A stretch of DNA of 64,000 nucleotides from Runella aurantiaca (lineage in GTDB: Bacteria > Bacteroidota > Bacteroidia > Cytophagales > Spirosomataceae), in the NCBI RefSeq assembly GCF_003339505.1, contig NZ_QPIW01000007.1:1-64000 (forward strand), written 5' to 3'. The translations under genes were made by a program, and so were the position numbers. This document shows, piece by piece, positions 8,281 to 17,494 of this stretch; positions within the stretch are counted from its first letter, which is position 1; every line of letters starts with the position of its first letter. The notes beneath the pieces were generated by a model. It saw only the letters and a list, made by a program, of their open reading frames with translations, did no database searches and was not told the DNA's origin.

Positions 8281-10548
8281 TTACTTTTCAAAATCAGTTT
8301 CTAACAGTTGTTTTTCATTAAAAATACCATTTCCGTCTGGCTTTCTCTCTCTCATTTTTTTAACGTCATCCACAGAAATGCCTTTTCCTTCTTTCGCAAA
8401 CGCATTTTGGGTAAATCGAATAATGTCAGTAATGTCCTGATCGCTAATTTCTTTGTTATTAATAAGTGCCGGCATTTCGTTGTTCAATTGGTAGAGTTTT
8501 CCATTGACCTGAATCGGCCCGCTGACACCGTGTAAAATAATGGCGGCCAAGCGGCGCATTGAGCCGTCGATGTATTCGGAACCCTTGAGCGGCGGGGCTA
8601 AATCCTGAATTCCCTTGCCATCCGCCCCATGACAGGTAGCGCAGATGGTTCGGTACAGTTGTAGGCCTTTGGTTCGGTTGTCTACTGTATTTTTTTCTTT
8701 GACAAAAATGGGGTTCATTTCCTTTTTCTGCCGGTTATTGAGGGCTACAGTCAAGCTACTTCTAAGTAATGCATTGGGATTCATGGCATTGAGGTAATTT
8801 TCTTCTCTCCCTTCCAGACTGCTGACAATCGCCTCCTGATAGATTTTTTGAGCCGCGTATTTTTTGTCAATTTCGGTGAGAATGGGTAAGAAGGTTGCCT
8901 CAGACAATTTGAGCCAAGCATTCAACGACATAGATAAATAGAGGTCTATCACTTCATTGTTTTGCGCCAATAGCTGGGTGCAGGTAGTTTTCATTTTGGC
9001 AACATTGGGCATGGAAGCAAAACGCTCCAAAAGTCCTAAAGCATGGGCGATGGTTTCGGGCTGTTTTGATTGATTAACCACATCGCTCAAAGTGGTAAAC
9101 GAAAGCGCATTTAAGCCTTCAAGTACATATAGCGCGTGAATGGCCGTTGCAAATTCATTGCTGTTTTTAGTTAAATTAATCAACTCTTTGACCACTATAA
9201 GGTCTTTCTTTTGAATCAAAATCTGCTGTGAACGGTCTCTTATCCAACCATTTGAATGGCTGAGTAATGCCACCAACTCTTTTGTAGAAGCCTTTGTCAA
9301 ATCTGGGATTGGGTGGGTTTTGACGGCTTTGCTCGTTATTTTCAAAATACGCCCTGCATTCTGTAAAGTGTCCAATTTCTTAGCGGCAAGCTGCTCGGTC
9401 AGGTATTGCGAAATATACGCCTTGTGCTGAATAATACCCCGGTGCATATCGACCACATAGATGGCGCCGTCGGGTCCGTTAAACAAATTGACGGGACGGA
9501 AACCTTCGTCGGTAGAAGTAAGAAACTCTTTCCCCTCAATGGCTTGGGTGGCGGTAGTTTGGGTGTTTTTAAACGTCAGAATATTTCGTTTGATGAGGTT
9601 GACCTCGGGCACGCACACAAAAGCATTTTGGTTATACGACGCAGGAAAAGCCCCTCCCCGATACACCAACGGCCCACAGGCAGCAGTCACATCTTTCAGT
9701 AGTCCTTTTTCGTCCAAAACTCCTTTTTGATACCCCCGATTGACCGACGTTTGTTGAATTGGGAATACCCTATTATTAGTCAGCCGTTGATTTTCAGCTG
9801 TTGAAGGTTTAAAGTACCGGTTCCGAATCGCTTTGTTGGGCAACACATAGTCACCCTGCAATTGGGTGCTGTTGTTGTTATAATAAAGCCGTCCAAAATT
9901 ATCTTTGGTTATCCCCCACTGCCCCCGATACGACGTCGGTTCTTTGATCCATTTCCCATTTTTAAGCTGGTACCTAAAATTGTAATTGGCGTTGTAAATC
10001 CAATTGTCAATGTTCATCATCAATCCGTTGGAAGAGTGCTCCACGTTGCCGCCTTCGGCATATACAGGGTCAACCAAGGTTTTTTTGCCGGGTTTATCGT
10101 TTTTAATTTCTACAAACCACAGTTTGGGGCCATCAACGTACAGAAGTCCACCGTACACGTGAGCCAGTCCACGGGGCAAAACGAGTTTATCCAAAAAGAC
10201 TTTGGAATGGTCGGTCACACCGTCTTTATTCCAGTCTTCTAAAATGGTGATTCTACCGTTGGGCACTTCTTCGCCAATGCCTTCGAGATTGGGCATATAG
10301 CCAATCATTTCTACCACCCACATTCGGCCTTTGTTGTCAAAGTCCATGCTCACGGGCGCTTTTAAAAATGGTTCGGAGGAAATAACTTTCAGTTCAAATC
10401 CATCTTCCACTTTGTAGCCATCGAGCGAAATTTTGGGTACATCAGAGGGGAGAATTCTGAAGCTTACCATGAAGATGGAAAGCGTAAAGATTAAACAAAA
10501 TGTAATCTTAAATTTAAGGGTGTTAATGGTGAATCTTGGGGTTTTCAT
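8281..10548 (-). CDS. PVC-type heme-binding dehydrogenase with C-terminal cytochrome c
   Basis: A 755-residue exported protein. An N-terminal hydrophobic segment (about 14-30) precedes a beta-propeller of the sorbosone dehydrogenase-like/PVC-type class (ISSEPFLKAPVSMDFDNKGRM). A helical repeat middle (about 430-600) follows, then a cytochrome c domain with CATCH near residue 635 and a distal Met candidate. Such proteins are thought to oxidise sugars in the periplasm and pass electrons to heme. It is the last gene of the long utilization operon, 19 bases after the glycosidase. The substrate is unknown; its presence with a second heme-c protein argues for an oxidative step in the pathway. Confidence 0.85.
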   Translation of the reverse strand: MKTPRFTINTLKFKITFCLIFTLSIFMVSFRILPSDVPKISLDGYKVEDGFELKVISSEPFLKAPVSMDFDNKGRMWVVEMIGYMPNLEGIGEEVPNGRITILEDWNKDGVTDHSKVFLDKLVLPRGLAHVYGGLLYVDGPKLWFVEIKNDKPGKKTLVDPVYAEGGNVEHSSNGLMMNIDNWIYNANYNFRYQLKNGKWIKEPTSYRGQWGITKDNFGRLYYNNNSTQLQGDYVLPNKAIRNRYFKPSTAENQRLTNNRVFPIQQTSVNRGYQKGVLDEKGLLKDVTAACGPLVYRGGAFPASYNQNAFVCVPEVNLIKRNILTFKNTQTTATQAIEGKEFLTSTDEGFRPVNLFNGPDGAIYVVDMHRGIIQHKAYISQYLTEQLAAKKLDTLQNAGRILKITSKAVKTHPIPDLTKASTKELVALLSHSNGWIRDRSQQILIQKKDLIVVKELINLTKNSNEFATAIHALYVLEGLNALSFTTLSDVVNQSKQPETIAHALGLLERFASMPNVAKMKTTCTQLLAQNNEVIDLYLSMSLNAWLKLSEATFLPILTEIDKKYAAQKIYQEAIVSSLEGREENYLNAMNPNALLRSSLTVALNNRQKKEMNPIFVKEKNTVDNRTKGLQLYRTICATCHGADGKGIQDLAPPLKGSEYIDGSMRRLAAIILHGVSGPIQVNGKLYQLNNEMPALINNKEISDQDITDIIRFTQNAFAKEGKGISVDDVKKMRERKPDGNGIFNEKQLLETDFEK

Positions 10549-10567
10549 TATTGCTCAACTGCTGGTT

Positions 10568-11505
10568 TTACTTCTTCAAATAAGGTCCTTTTTTATTCCA
10601 ACCGATTTCTACTTTAGACAAATACCACGTTTTTCCTTTGTCATTATTGCCCTGAAAAAACAGATAATATCGGCCATCTTGGGCTTTAAAAATGTTGGGA
10701 TGCCCGCTTTCACTTTCATTCCATGCGCCTACCTCGCCGTTTTTTAGGAAAGGCTCTTCTGATAAACGTTTCCAGTGAATGCCATCCCTACTGCGGGCAA
10801 CGCCGATTTGCTGAGGTTCGTTGTTGTAAGCTCCCGCATAAAACATGTACAAATATTTGCCATTTTGAATACAGGATGCCGCTTCAATGCATTTTTTCTC
10901 CCAGGCCAATTCGGGTTTCAACATGGGCATGTTGGGCACTTCGGTCCAACTGTTGCGGTCAAAATTGGCCGTAATGGGTGCCACGGCTACGCCTTGTTGC
11001 TGAATTTTGTAATCAGGGTCTCTGGTAGCGTAGTACAGAAAATAGTTGTTTTTGTAAGCAATCACTTCTGCATCAATCGCCCTTCCACAACTCCAATCGC
11101 TTATTTTCGGTCTGAAAATGGGGTTTGTGGCATCTCGTTCAAAATCAATGCCATTGGTAGATGAGGCGTGACAGATAGCGTCCAGTTTACCATTTCCATA
11201 GGTTTGATAAAACAAATGCAAAACCCCGTCTTTTACCAATGCTCCCGGTGCACAAATGCCTTTTTCTTCTACAGTTCCTTTTTGGCCTTTGATGTTCCCT
11301 TTTTTATCCCAATGCACCAAATCATTGCTGGAAGCAATACCAATGTACCATTCTTTGAACTGCTCGCCTGGCACCGAATAATACATCCAGTACTTTCCCT
11401 GAAAAAAATCACGTAAGGGTCCTTAGCATACGGTCTGGTGGGAATATCCAAATCTCCGTAATACATTTCGGGTTTTTGAGCAATCAGCATTTCTCCCTTC
11501 ACCAT
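10568..11505 (-). pseudogene. Family 43/117-like five-bladed propeller glycosidase, frameshifted
   Basis: The main open frame (10568-11386) encodes most of a GH43/GH32/GH117-superfamily propeller: IASSNDLVHWDKKG, a PGALVKDG strand, WSCGRAIDAEVI, and SRDGIHWKRL. The missing N-terminus (signal peptide ending LIAQ, then KPEMYYGDLDIPTRPYAKDPYVIFF) lies in another frame directly upstream. The two join perfectly if one base is added to the A7 run at 11402-11408 (T7 on the coding strand). Start is uncertain: ATG at 11505 or 11490, or TTG at 11523. If the shift is a sequence error, this is an intact secreted glycosidase of about 310 residues in the operon. GH117 members cleave alpha-linked anhydrogalactose, but the family assignment is not firm. 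Confidence 0.7.
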
Positions 11506-11587
11506 AAATAGAATGAAAAGCAAAATGTTTAGGAAAACTCTTTTATCGACGAAATTATTAATAACTTGACTGACTTCAAAAAAAGTC

Positions 11588-11685
11588 ACACGGATGACGC
11601 GGATTTCTTTGAAAACACGGATTTTCACGGTTCGCCGTTGTGCGGAGCCGTCTGTGCGGCAAAATCCGCGCTGAAACATCCGTGT
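11588..11685. repeat. Long imperfect inverted repeat in the longest gap of the operon
   Basis: ACACGGATG (11588-11596) and GCGGATTT (11599-11606) are mirrored by AAATCCGC (11662-11669) and CATCCGTGT (11677-11685). Inner parts also pair (ACGGTTCGCCG with CGGAGCCGT), and CGGAT-type words recur. The whole can form a roughly 98-nt cruciform. It occupies the 315-bp gap (11506-11820) between the GH27 gene and the frameshifted glycosidase; the remainder holds only AT-rich sequence. It resembles dispersed CACGGAT-type intergenic repeats found in many Bacteroidota genomes. Confidence 0.6.
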
Positions 11686-11820
11686 TCTAATGTTGTCGCT
11701 AAATTCCTTATAGCTTCGTTTATTTAATTGAGTTTCATGTCTCATAAAAATGAGCAAAAATTTTATCAGTTCTTTAATTTGCAGGCGAGACACTGCAACG
11801 GGAAATGTCTATTTACCCTC

Positions 11821-13821
11821 TCACTTAGAATACATCCGCAACATCACCACACCATGATGCCGAATGTCAGTTATAAATGAACCGTTAAAGATACCCAAGT
11901 CTTTTTGCCGCCAAACATCGCGCAGCATAAACTTGCCTTTCAGGCCCACTTTTGCAAAATCAAAGGTAAACGATTTCGATGTTTCATCACCCCAACGGAA
12001 GTAAGATTCGGGCGTTTTGCCAAAATCACCAACGTTAAACAAACCCACCGCATACGAGCCGTCTTCCAACGGCTTGAGCCATATTTGAATACCATCTTTG
12101 TTCCAAACAAGCCGAGCCGACTTGCCCAGTGGGTCCTGGTCAATTTCAATGACTTCATCGTTGGTCAACAAATTCAGCGTGAAGGCATCGAGCTGTTCAA
12201 TAGGACAACCTATCAGCAATGGGGTGGCCAAAAGGCTGAATAAACTCACGTGGCTGTATTGTTCGTCGGGCGTAAGGCGGGTGGGGTGTAGTTGCGTGCC
12301 CGTGGTGACATTACCCACAATCATCATGTCGGGGTCGTTCCAATGTCCGGGACCGCCGTAGGGTGCCCACTTATCTAACGTAAACGCCGACACAAAGAGG
12401 CTGTTCCAACTGTCGCGAATATCAGGCCCCGTACGGTAGCTGTTGGTCAGCCTTACCCAATCTTTGACGTGGGCAAAGGGGGCAGAATTGGAAATACTGT
12501 ACAAAATATCACGCCCCGATTGCTTCAAAGCCACCGACATCCGCTCCGCTGATGGAACTTCGATTCGCCAATCGTATTTGAGGTAATCAATGCCCCATTC
12601 TGCAAATTGTTTGGCGTCATTGGCTTCAAAACGGTATTTACCCACGTAGCGAAAAGCACGTTTATTGGCGACGATAGAGTCAGTAATTTGGCCATTTTCA
12701 AAATCGGAAGAGCCACCGATATAACCCGCATAACTCGTAATCATGGGGGTAGAATAAACGCCAACTTTTAGGCCCAAACCATGAATGTAATCCACCATTT
12801 CGGTAAATTTTGGAAACTTATCATTTGGCTGAATGGCGTTAAATTTCCCGCCGCGTTTGCCCTGCCAAGCATCGTCAATGTTGATGTAAGTCCAACCGTG
12901 TTGGTTCAGTCCCATTTTCACCATGGCCTCGGCGGAGGCAATTACTTTTTGTTGGTCGATGTTTCTAGCCCAAGAATTCCAGCCGTTCCAGCCAATCGGA
13001 GGCGTGAGGGCAATCGTATCGCCAATCTTTATTTTTAGTTCTTTGGTGGCTTCACCGAGGGCATTTTTGGCCTTCAACGTTGCGGTATAAGTCCCTTTTT
13101 TCAGCACTTTCCCAGTAATAATACCCGTTTTTTCGTCCAATGAAAGGCCTTTCGGCAAGCCTTTGGCCGAGAAGCTCATGGGGCGGTCGCCTGTGGCGGC
13201 GATGGTGTACAAAAAAGGGTTGTTGGGCGTAGCGCCGAACACTTTGGCGGAGTTAATTTTGGGATATTTTGCCGTTGGAGGGGTCAAAATATAGCGTTCA
13301 TCGGTATTTGGAATGTTTTTGGGAAGGTGTTTATCCAACATCACCAATTGGGCATCAGCCCAATTTGAATAGACCTTGGTTCGTCCCTCGTCATTGACTT
13401 TCACCAGTAGGCCCAGCCGCTGTACGCCATCCAACTTAACATTTACGGGTTTGGGGGCATCGCCCAACCGCATTTCTCCGCTGTCAAACAACACTTTACG
13501 GTCTGCCACCACATAAAAGGTATGGGGCAAATCTTTGTTGCCTTTGTCGTCAACGCCCACCAACGCCGAAAATTCGGTCGCTTTTCCGTTCAGATAAAAA
13601 GCCAAAATACTCGTAGCATTCACCCCTACTCCACGGTTGAAATACCTACCGTTGATGAGCATCGAATCTCCCGCTGCTGTCGTTTTGGGCAAGACCGCTG
13701 GTATGCCTTCCGAAAAAGATTTGATGGGTAAATCATCGAGCCAAAGGGCTTGTGTTTTTTGGGCAAAAAGAGGCACTTGTACTGCACAACATATAAGTAT
13801 TAACCAAACTACTCTGTACAT
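11821..13821 (-). CDS. GH27 alpha-galactosidase with N-terminal NPCBM-type domain
   Basis: A 666-residue secreted enzyme that should release terminal alpha-galactose from oligo- or polysaccharides. The signal peptide ends near FAQ (residue 21). An NPCBM/NEW2-like carbohydrate-binding domain (about 22-165) and an Ig-like putative linker domain (about 195-265, PKGLSLDEKTGIITG) precede the GH27 barrel. That barrel starts at PPIGWNGWNSWA (about 272); the catalytic nucleophile is the Asp of YLKYDW (about 417) and the likely acid/base lies in GPDIRDSW (about 465). A C-terminal beta-sandwich follows. It sits 37 bases after the cytochrome gene in the operon. The lineage of GH27 also includes beta-L-arabinopyranosidases, so the sugar is probable rather than certain. 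Confidence 0.92.
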   Translation of the reverse strand: MYRVVWLILICCAVQVPLFAQKTQALWLDDLPIKSFSEGIPAVLPKTTAAGDSMLINGRYFNRGVGVNATSILAFYLNGKATEFSALVGVDDKGNKDLPHTFYVVADRKVLFDSGEMRLGDAPKPVNVKLDGVQRLGLLVKVNDEGRTKVYSNWADAQLVMLDKHLPKNIPNTDERYILTPPTAKYPKINSAKVFGATPNNPFLYTIAATGDRPMSFSAKGLPKGLSLDEKTGIITGKVLKKGTYTATLKAKNALGEATKELKIKIGDTIALTPPIGWNGWNSWARNIDQQKVIASAEAMVKMGLNQHGWTYINIDDAWQGKRGGKFNAIQPNDKFPKFTEMVDYIHGLGLKVGVYSTPMITSYAGYIGGSSDFENGQITDSIVANKRAFRYVGKYRFEANDAKQFAEWGIDYLKYDWRIEVPSAERMSVALKQSGRDILYSISNSAPFAHVKDWVRLTNSYRTGPDIRDSWNSLFVSAFTLDKWAPYGGPGHWNDPDMMIVGNVTTGTQLHPTRLTPDEQYSHVSLFSLLATPLLIGCPIEQLDAFTLNLLTNDEVIEIDQDPLGKSARLVWNKDGIQIWLKPLEDGSYAVGLFNVGDFGKTPESYFRWGDETSKSFTFDFAKVGLKGKFMLRDVWRQKDLGIFNGSFITDIRHHGVVMLRMYSK

Positions 13822-13858
13822 ATTTTCAATTCATTTTATTTCACTGCTCTACATTTCT

Positions 13859-16531
13859 CTAATTCCCAAGTTGGTGAATCGTGCCTTGAATAGATCCGTT
13901 TAGAGGCTCGCCTTTGGTATTCTTAATTTTATAATCGACGGTGATTACGTCCACTTTTTCTAAGTTTTCGATGCTCAAAATCAGGCTTTTATCTTTTGAC
14001 TGCGATTTGCTTACTTTCAATGTTTTTGGGTTATGACGTTCAGAGCCATATTTTTTACTACGTAATAATTGCCAAGTTTTTACTTCAAAATTAGACAAAT
14101 CAGACGCAGAATTTTGGTCTATTTGAGTATCAAAATCAAGCACTATACTTTTTTCAAGGACTTTCATTTTAATGGGTACAGGCATGGTCTTACCTGTATA
14201 GCGTATTCTGTATAGCCCTCCCCCACGCATCATCTGGTTGGTTCCCCATGCCGACATACCGCAAGCATACAGTTGACCATCGGTTGGATTAAACCTACCA
14301 CGCATCACCCCCGTCAGGAATTTAATGCCGGGCAAATCAATCACCGCGCCTTGTTCTTGCCCATTTACGGTTTCGTTTAAAACATATTGAATCTTGCCGT
14401 AGCCATACGAAAGGCTCAAAAGTCCACCATTCAATGCACCCCATTTGTTGCTTTCTACCCAAACCATTTCGGAGGGCGAGCGGTCGTATTTCATATCTAC
14501 CCACACCAAAGGCTGTTCCATGGCGGCCCTTGATGAGTCTTTGGGTGGATTATAGCCCCACATATTGCCATAAAACTTACCAGCGCCTTTCACCCAGTTT
14601 ATTCGGTTCATTGGGTTCCAATAGCCTTGTTGGTCGGTCACGATAAAACTGCCATCGGGGTTGATACAAACGCCATTTGCCGCTCTGAAACCTGTGGCAA
14701 TAATGTCGGTTTTTGAGCCGTCGGCACTTACTTTCAATAAAGTCCCGTGTTGCGGAATAAGTGCCTCACGGGCGTGGCGTCCGCTTTTGGCATAATAAAA
14801 ATTACCTTCTTTATCGGTTTGCAAACCCATGGCAAATTCATGGAAATGATCCGTAACTTGATGATCATGATTGAAACTTTCGTAAAAATCAGTTTCCATG
14901 TCGCCATTCAAATCTCTCAACAATACGAGCTGGTCCCTACACGTGACGTATATTTTTTCATTGACCACTTTTATTCCCAAAGGCTGAAAAAGCCCCGAGC
15001 CAATGCGCTGCCAAGTCAATGCACCCTCAGGATTGAGCACGCCTTTAATCAACCATACATCGCCGTCGGTAGCACATACCACGGCAGTATTGGCATCTTT
15101 AAAAAAGTCTATCCCGCTCAACTTCATTCGACAAGCCCATGGATTCTCGAAAGGCGGGGTGAGTTGGTCAACGGCAAACGGGCCGTCCTCTTTTCCTCTG
15201 GTAGTAAAGGTTTTGAGCACTTCGGGATAATGCGCACGGCCAGTACCCAAGGTGTATTTTGTCAATGATTCTGGCTCTGGCAAATCCTTTTCAGAAAAAC
15301 TAGAACCTTTTTCGCTAATGGCCAACGTGACTTTAACTGCTTCTTTGGCATTGACATTCATAAAAATCTGTCCATTTTCTTCTACCAGCGTAGCTCCTTT
15401 GCCCCGTAAACTCACCTTGGCGGAAGCCGTCGCCACGCGCATTTTCAACATTGAATTGGAGGGTGAGATATTGAGCGTTCTTGTAAAAATGGAGGGTTCG
15501 ATAACCCCAAATTTCTCTAAAATGGCCGATTCACCTACGGTGTATGAAACGATGATTTGGTCTTCGTAATGATAAAGCCCTTTGTAGTTTGCCCAAGATT
15601 TAGGCAACGGCCCAAAAGCCCTTCCATCCCGAGCTACAAACCTTGGGTCGTCAAATTTTCCCGTTGTAGGATTAGCCCAGCCTGGGCTTACCGGAGTTTC
15701 AAAATGCAGTTTTCCGATGGTGCGGGGGTAGGTTTCGTGTTTATCATTTAACAAGATAGCGTTCCAATCAATAAATCCTTCGCCCGTGTAGGCACCCGCT
15801 ATTCGCATGAGGTCATGGTCAAAAATCATCCAAGCTTTTCCTTTAGAAACGCCCCCTGCACCTTTGTCTAAGCGAACTGCGATACCTTTGTACGCAAAAT
15901 TGTTTTTTGAGTAATCTTCATCTTTGAAAGGCGATGGTCCTGGCGAATGAAACCGTGGGATACCCGTTTTTTCGTCGGCCAATTCGTAGGTGTTTATCAA
16001 AAAATTACCGTAATCCATGTCGGCCCAAGGCTGATAAGGCCTTGATGCGGGGCCTCTTGATTTGCCTTTGGGGAGAGAAGAAAGATATTCGGGCGTTACT
16101 TTCGGAAGGCTTACGGCTTTGTTTTTTGAAACAAATTCTTGTTGAATATAGTGAATCACGTCGTATTTCTCCTGTGGAGTTAGTGCTACTTGCGGCGGCA
16201 TAGAACCGTACCCTTTGGTCACAGTTTGATACATCGAATAGGCATCGCCCCCCGCTTTGAATGGCTCTGACCAAAATTTTAATGACATCGGAATTGAACC
16301 TTCGTTTTCTTCATTTCCATGACAATTGATGCAGGTAGCATTGTAGATGCGTTCGCCCCGCACAAAGGCTTTATCGTCAAAATCGGCAATAAAACCCGCA
16401 TGATCTAGGCCCTTTTCAGTAGTTGGCAGGTCCTTTGACGCAAGATTGTATGCGATGTTATTACTCGTTTTGCAATTGATAAGTATCAATAAAAGTACAA
16501 GCAAAAGATAAAAATGGCGCATATTCATCAT
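13859..16531 (-). CDS. Cytochrome c lipoprotein with propeller domain (DUF6797-like)
   Basis: An 890-residue protein. A lipobox-like signal (LILINC, Cys20) suggests anchoring to a membrane by lipid. A cytochrome c domain follows, with C67-I-N-C-H71 and a Met-containing loop (GSMPP) downstream. The middle resembles DUF6797, and the C-terminal half is a six-bladed propeller of the PQQ-dependent sugar dehydrogenase type (NGVCINPDGSFIVTDQQG). Proteins of this build are common beside sulfatases and DUF1080 genes in Planctomycetes and Bacteroidota, where a periplasmic oxidation role is assumed. Heme attachment is predicted from the CxxCH motif. It lies 43 bases after the esterase gene. Confidence 0.85.
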   Translation of the reverse strand: MMNMRHFYLLLVLLLILINCKTSNNIAYNLASKDLPTTEKGLDHAGFIADFDDKAFVRGERIYNATCINCHGNEENEGSIPMSLKFWSEPFKAGGDAYSMYQTVTKGYGSMPPQVALTPQEKYDVIHYIQQEFVSKNKAVSLPKVTPEYLSSLPKGKSRGPASRPYQPWADMDYGNFLINTYELADEKTGIPRFHSPGPSPFKDEDYSKNNFAYKGIAVRLDKGAGGVSKGKAWMIFDHDLMRIAGAYTGEGFIDWNAILLNDKHETYPRTIGKLHFETPVSPGWANPTTGKFDDPRFVARDGRAFGPLPKSWANYKGLYHYEDQIIVSYTVGESAILEKFGVIEPSIFTRTLNISPSNSMLKMRVATASAKVSLRGKGATLVEENGQIFMNVNAKEAVKVTLAISEKGSSFSEKDLPEPESLTKYTLGTGRAHYPEVLKTFTTRGKEDGPFAVDQLTPPFENPWACRMKLSGIDFFKDANTAVVCATDGDVWLIKGVLNPEGALTWQRIGSGLFQPLGIKVVNEKIYVTCRDQLVLLRDLNGDMETDFYESFNHDHQVTDHFHEFAMGLQTDKEGNFYYAKSGRHAREALIPQHGTLLKVSADGSKTDIIATGFRAANGVCINPDGSFIVTDQQGYWNPMNRINWVKGAGKFYGNMWGYNPPKDSSRAAMEQPLVWVDMKYDRSPSEMVWVESNKWGALNGGLLSLSYGYGKIQYVLNETVNGQEQGAVIDLPGIKFLTGVMRGRFNPTDGQLYACGMSAWGTNQMMRGGGLYRIRYTGKTMPVPIKMKVLEKSIVLDFDTQIDQNSASDLSNFEVKTWQLLRSKKYGSERHNPKTLKVSKSQSKDKSLILSIENLEKVDVITVDYKIKNTKGEPLNGSIQGTIHQLGN

Positions 16532-16574
16532 CGTAAAATAGACTGAACAATTAACTAACCACTGAGATTGATTT

Positions 16575-17420
16575 TTAAGGTTTGAGATAGTCTATTGACT
16601 GGAGAAAAGCATCTGCTTTCAAAATCGTTTCTGATAGGAAAGGCTCTTTATTGAAAAAACCATGCCCTTGATTTTCAAATAAAAAAAGGTCGCAACGACT
16701 TCCTACTTCTTCTATTTTTTTCTTGAATTTCTGCGCAGTTTCTACAGGAATCAGGTTGTCTTTTGTACCCAAAAAGAAAATAGTGGGTGGAAAACCTTTT
16801 TGGATGTTGTGCATTGGCGAAAACTCAACATATCTTTCTCCAATTCGTTCAAATCCATAGCCATCTTTTCCATTGTCAATCACGGGATTAAACAAAACTA
16901 GGGCATTAGGTTTTGCACTTATCGCCACATCGTCGGTTGGTTCATTGATAGATTCATTGGTAAAACAAGCCGCAGCCAAATGCCCACCCGCCGAACCGCC
17001 CGACCCGACAATTCGATTGGCATCAATACCCAGTTTATGGGCATTTTTTCGCAAATACCGAATCGCTGACTTTGCATCTTTCAAACTTTCAAAAGGAGTA
17101 GTGTTGTGTCTTGACTTTACCCTGTAATCTACCAAAACCGTAATTAAATTCTTAGATGCAAAATATAAAGCATGAGGTTCAAATTGTTGGGTAGTACCCC
17201 CGTTCCAACCGCCGCCAAAGAAGACCACGATGGTTGGATAAGTTCTATCTATCTGGAAAGACGCTGGATAATAGACTTTTAAGCCTAATTGTACAGTATC
17301 AATCTGTTTATAATCTAATTCCACAACCTTGTTTTTTTCTTGCGAAAAACAATTCATTGAAAAATGTACAAGGATAAAGTAAAAAAGGAACCTGATTTTT
17401 ATAAAATGCCTCATCTTCAT
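16575..17420 (-). CDS. Secreted alpha/beta hydrolase (BD-FAE/esterase-lipase type)
   Basis: A 281-residue enzyme with a signal peptide ending near CFS (residue 26). An oxyanion motif of the HGGG class appears as FFGGGWNGG, the nucleophile elbow is GSGGSAGG (about 140-147), and the catalytic Asp and His lie in FLGTKDNLIPV and ENQGHGFF. Members remove acetyl or feruloyl esters from plant or algal polysaccharides. The operon position between sulfatase and cytochrome genes fits deacylation of the glycan. An ATG two codons downstream (17414) is an equally possible start. Confidence 0.88.
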   Translation of the reverse strand: MKMRHFIKIRFLFYFILVHFSMNCFSQEKNKVVELDYKQIDTVQLGLKVYYPASFQIDRTYPTIVVFFGGGWNGGTTQQFEPHALYFASKNLITVLVDYRVKSRHNTTPFESLKDAKSAIRYLRKNAHKLGIDANRIVGSGGSAGGHLAAACFTNESINEPTDDVAISAKPNALVLFNPVIDNGKDGYGFERIGERYVEFSPMHNIQKGFPPTIFFLGTKDNLIPVETAQKFKKKIEEVGSRCDLFLFENQGHGFFNKEPFLSETILKADAFLQSIDYLKP

Positions 17421-17494
17421 ACAAAAAAATATTTATTGTAACGTTTATACCGTCATTATAGTAGCGCTTGAAGGCCCTTTAAAACGCCCAATGG

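Noticed and set aside
11402-11408. Programmed ribosomal frameshift in the glycosidase
   Set aside because: A T7 run is a weak slippery site and no stimulatory fold was noted, so it is listed as a frameshift rather than as a programmed event.
11269-11793. A 174-residue protein starting at 11793
   Set aside because: Its first 90 codons run through the inverted repeat; only the last part, the glycosidase N-terminus, is protein-like.
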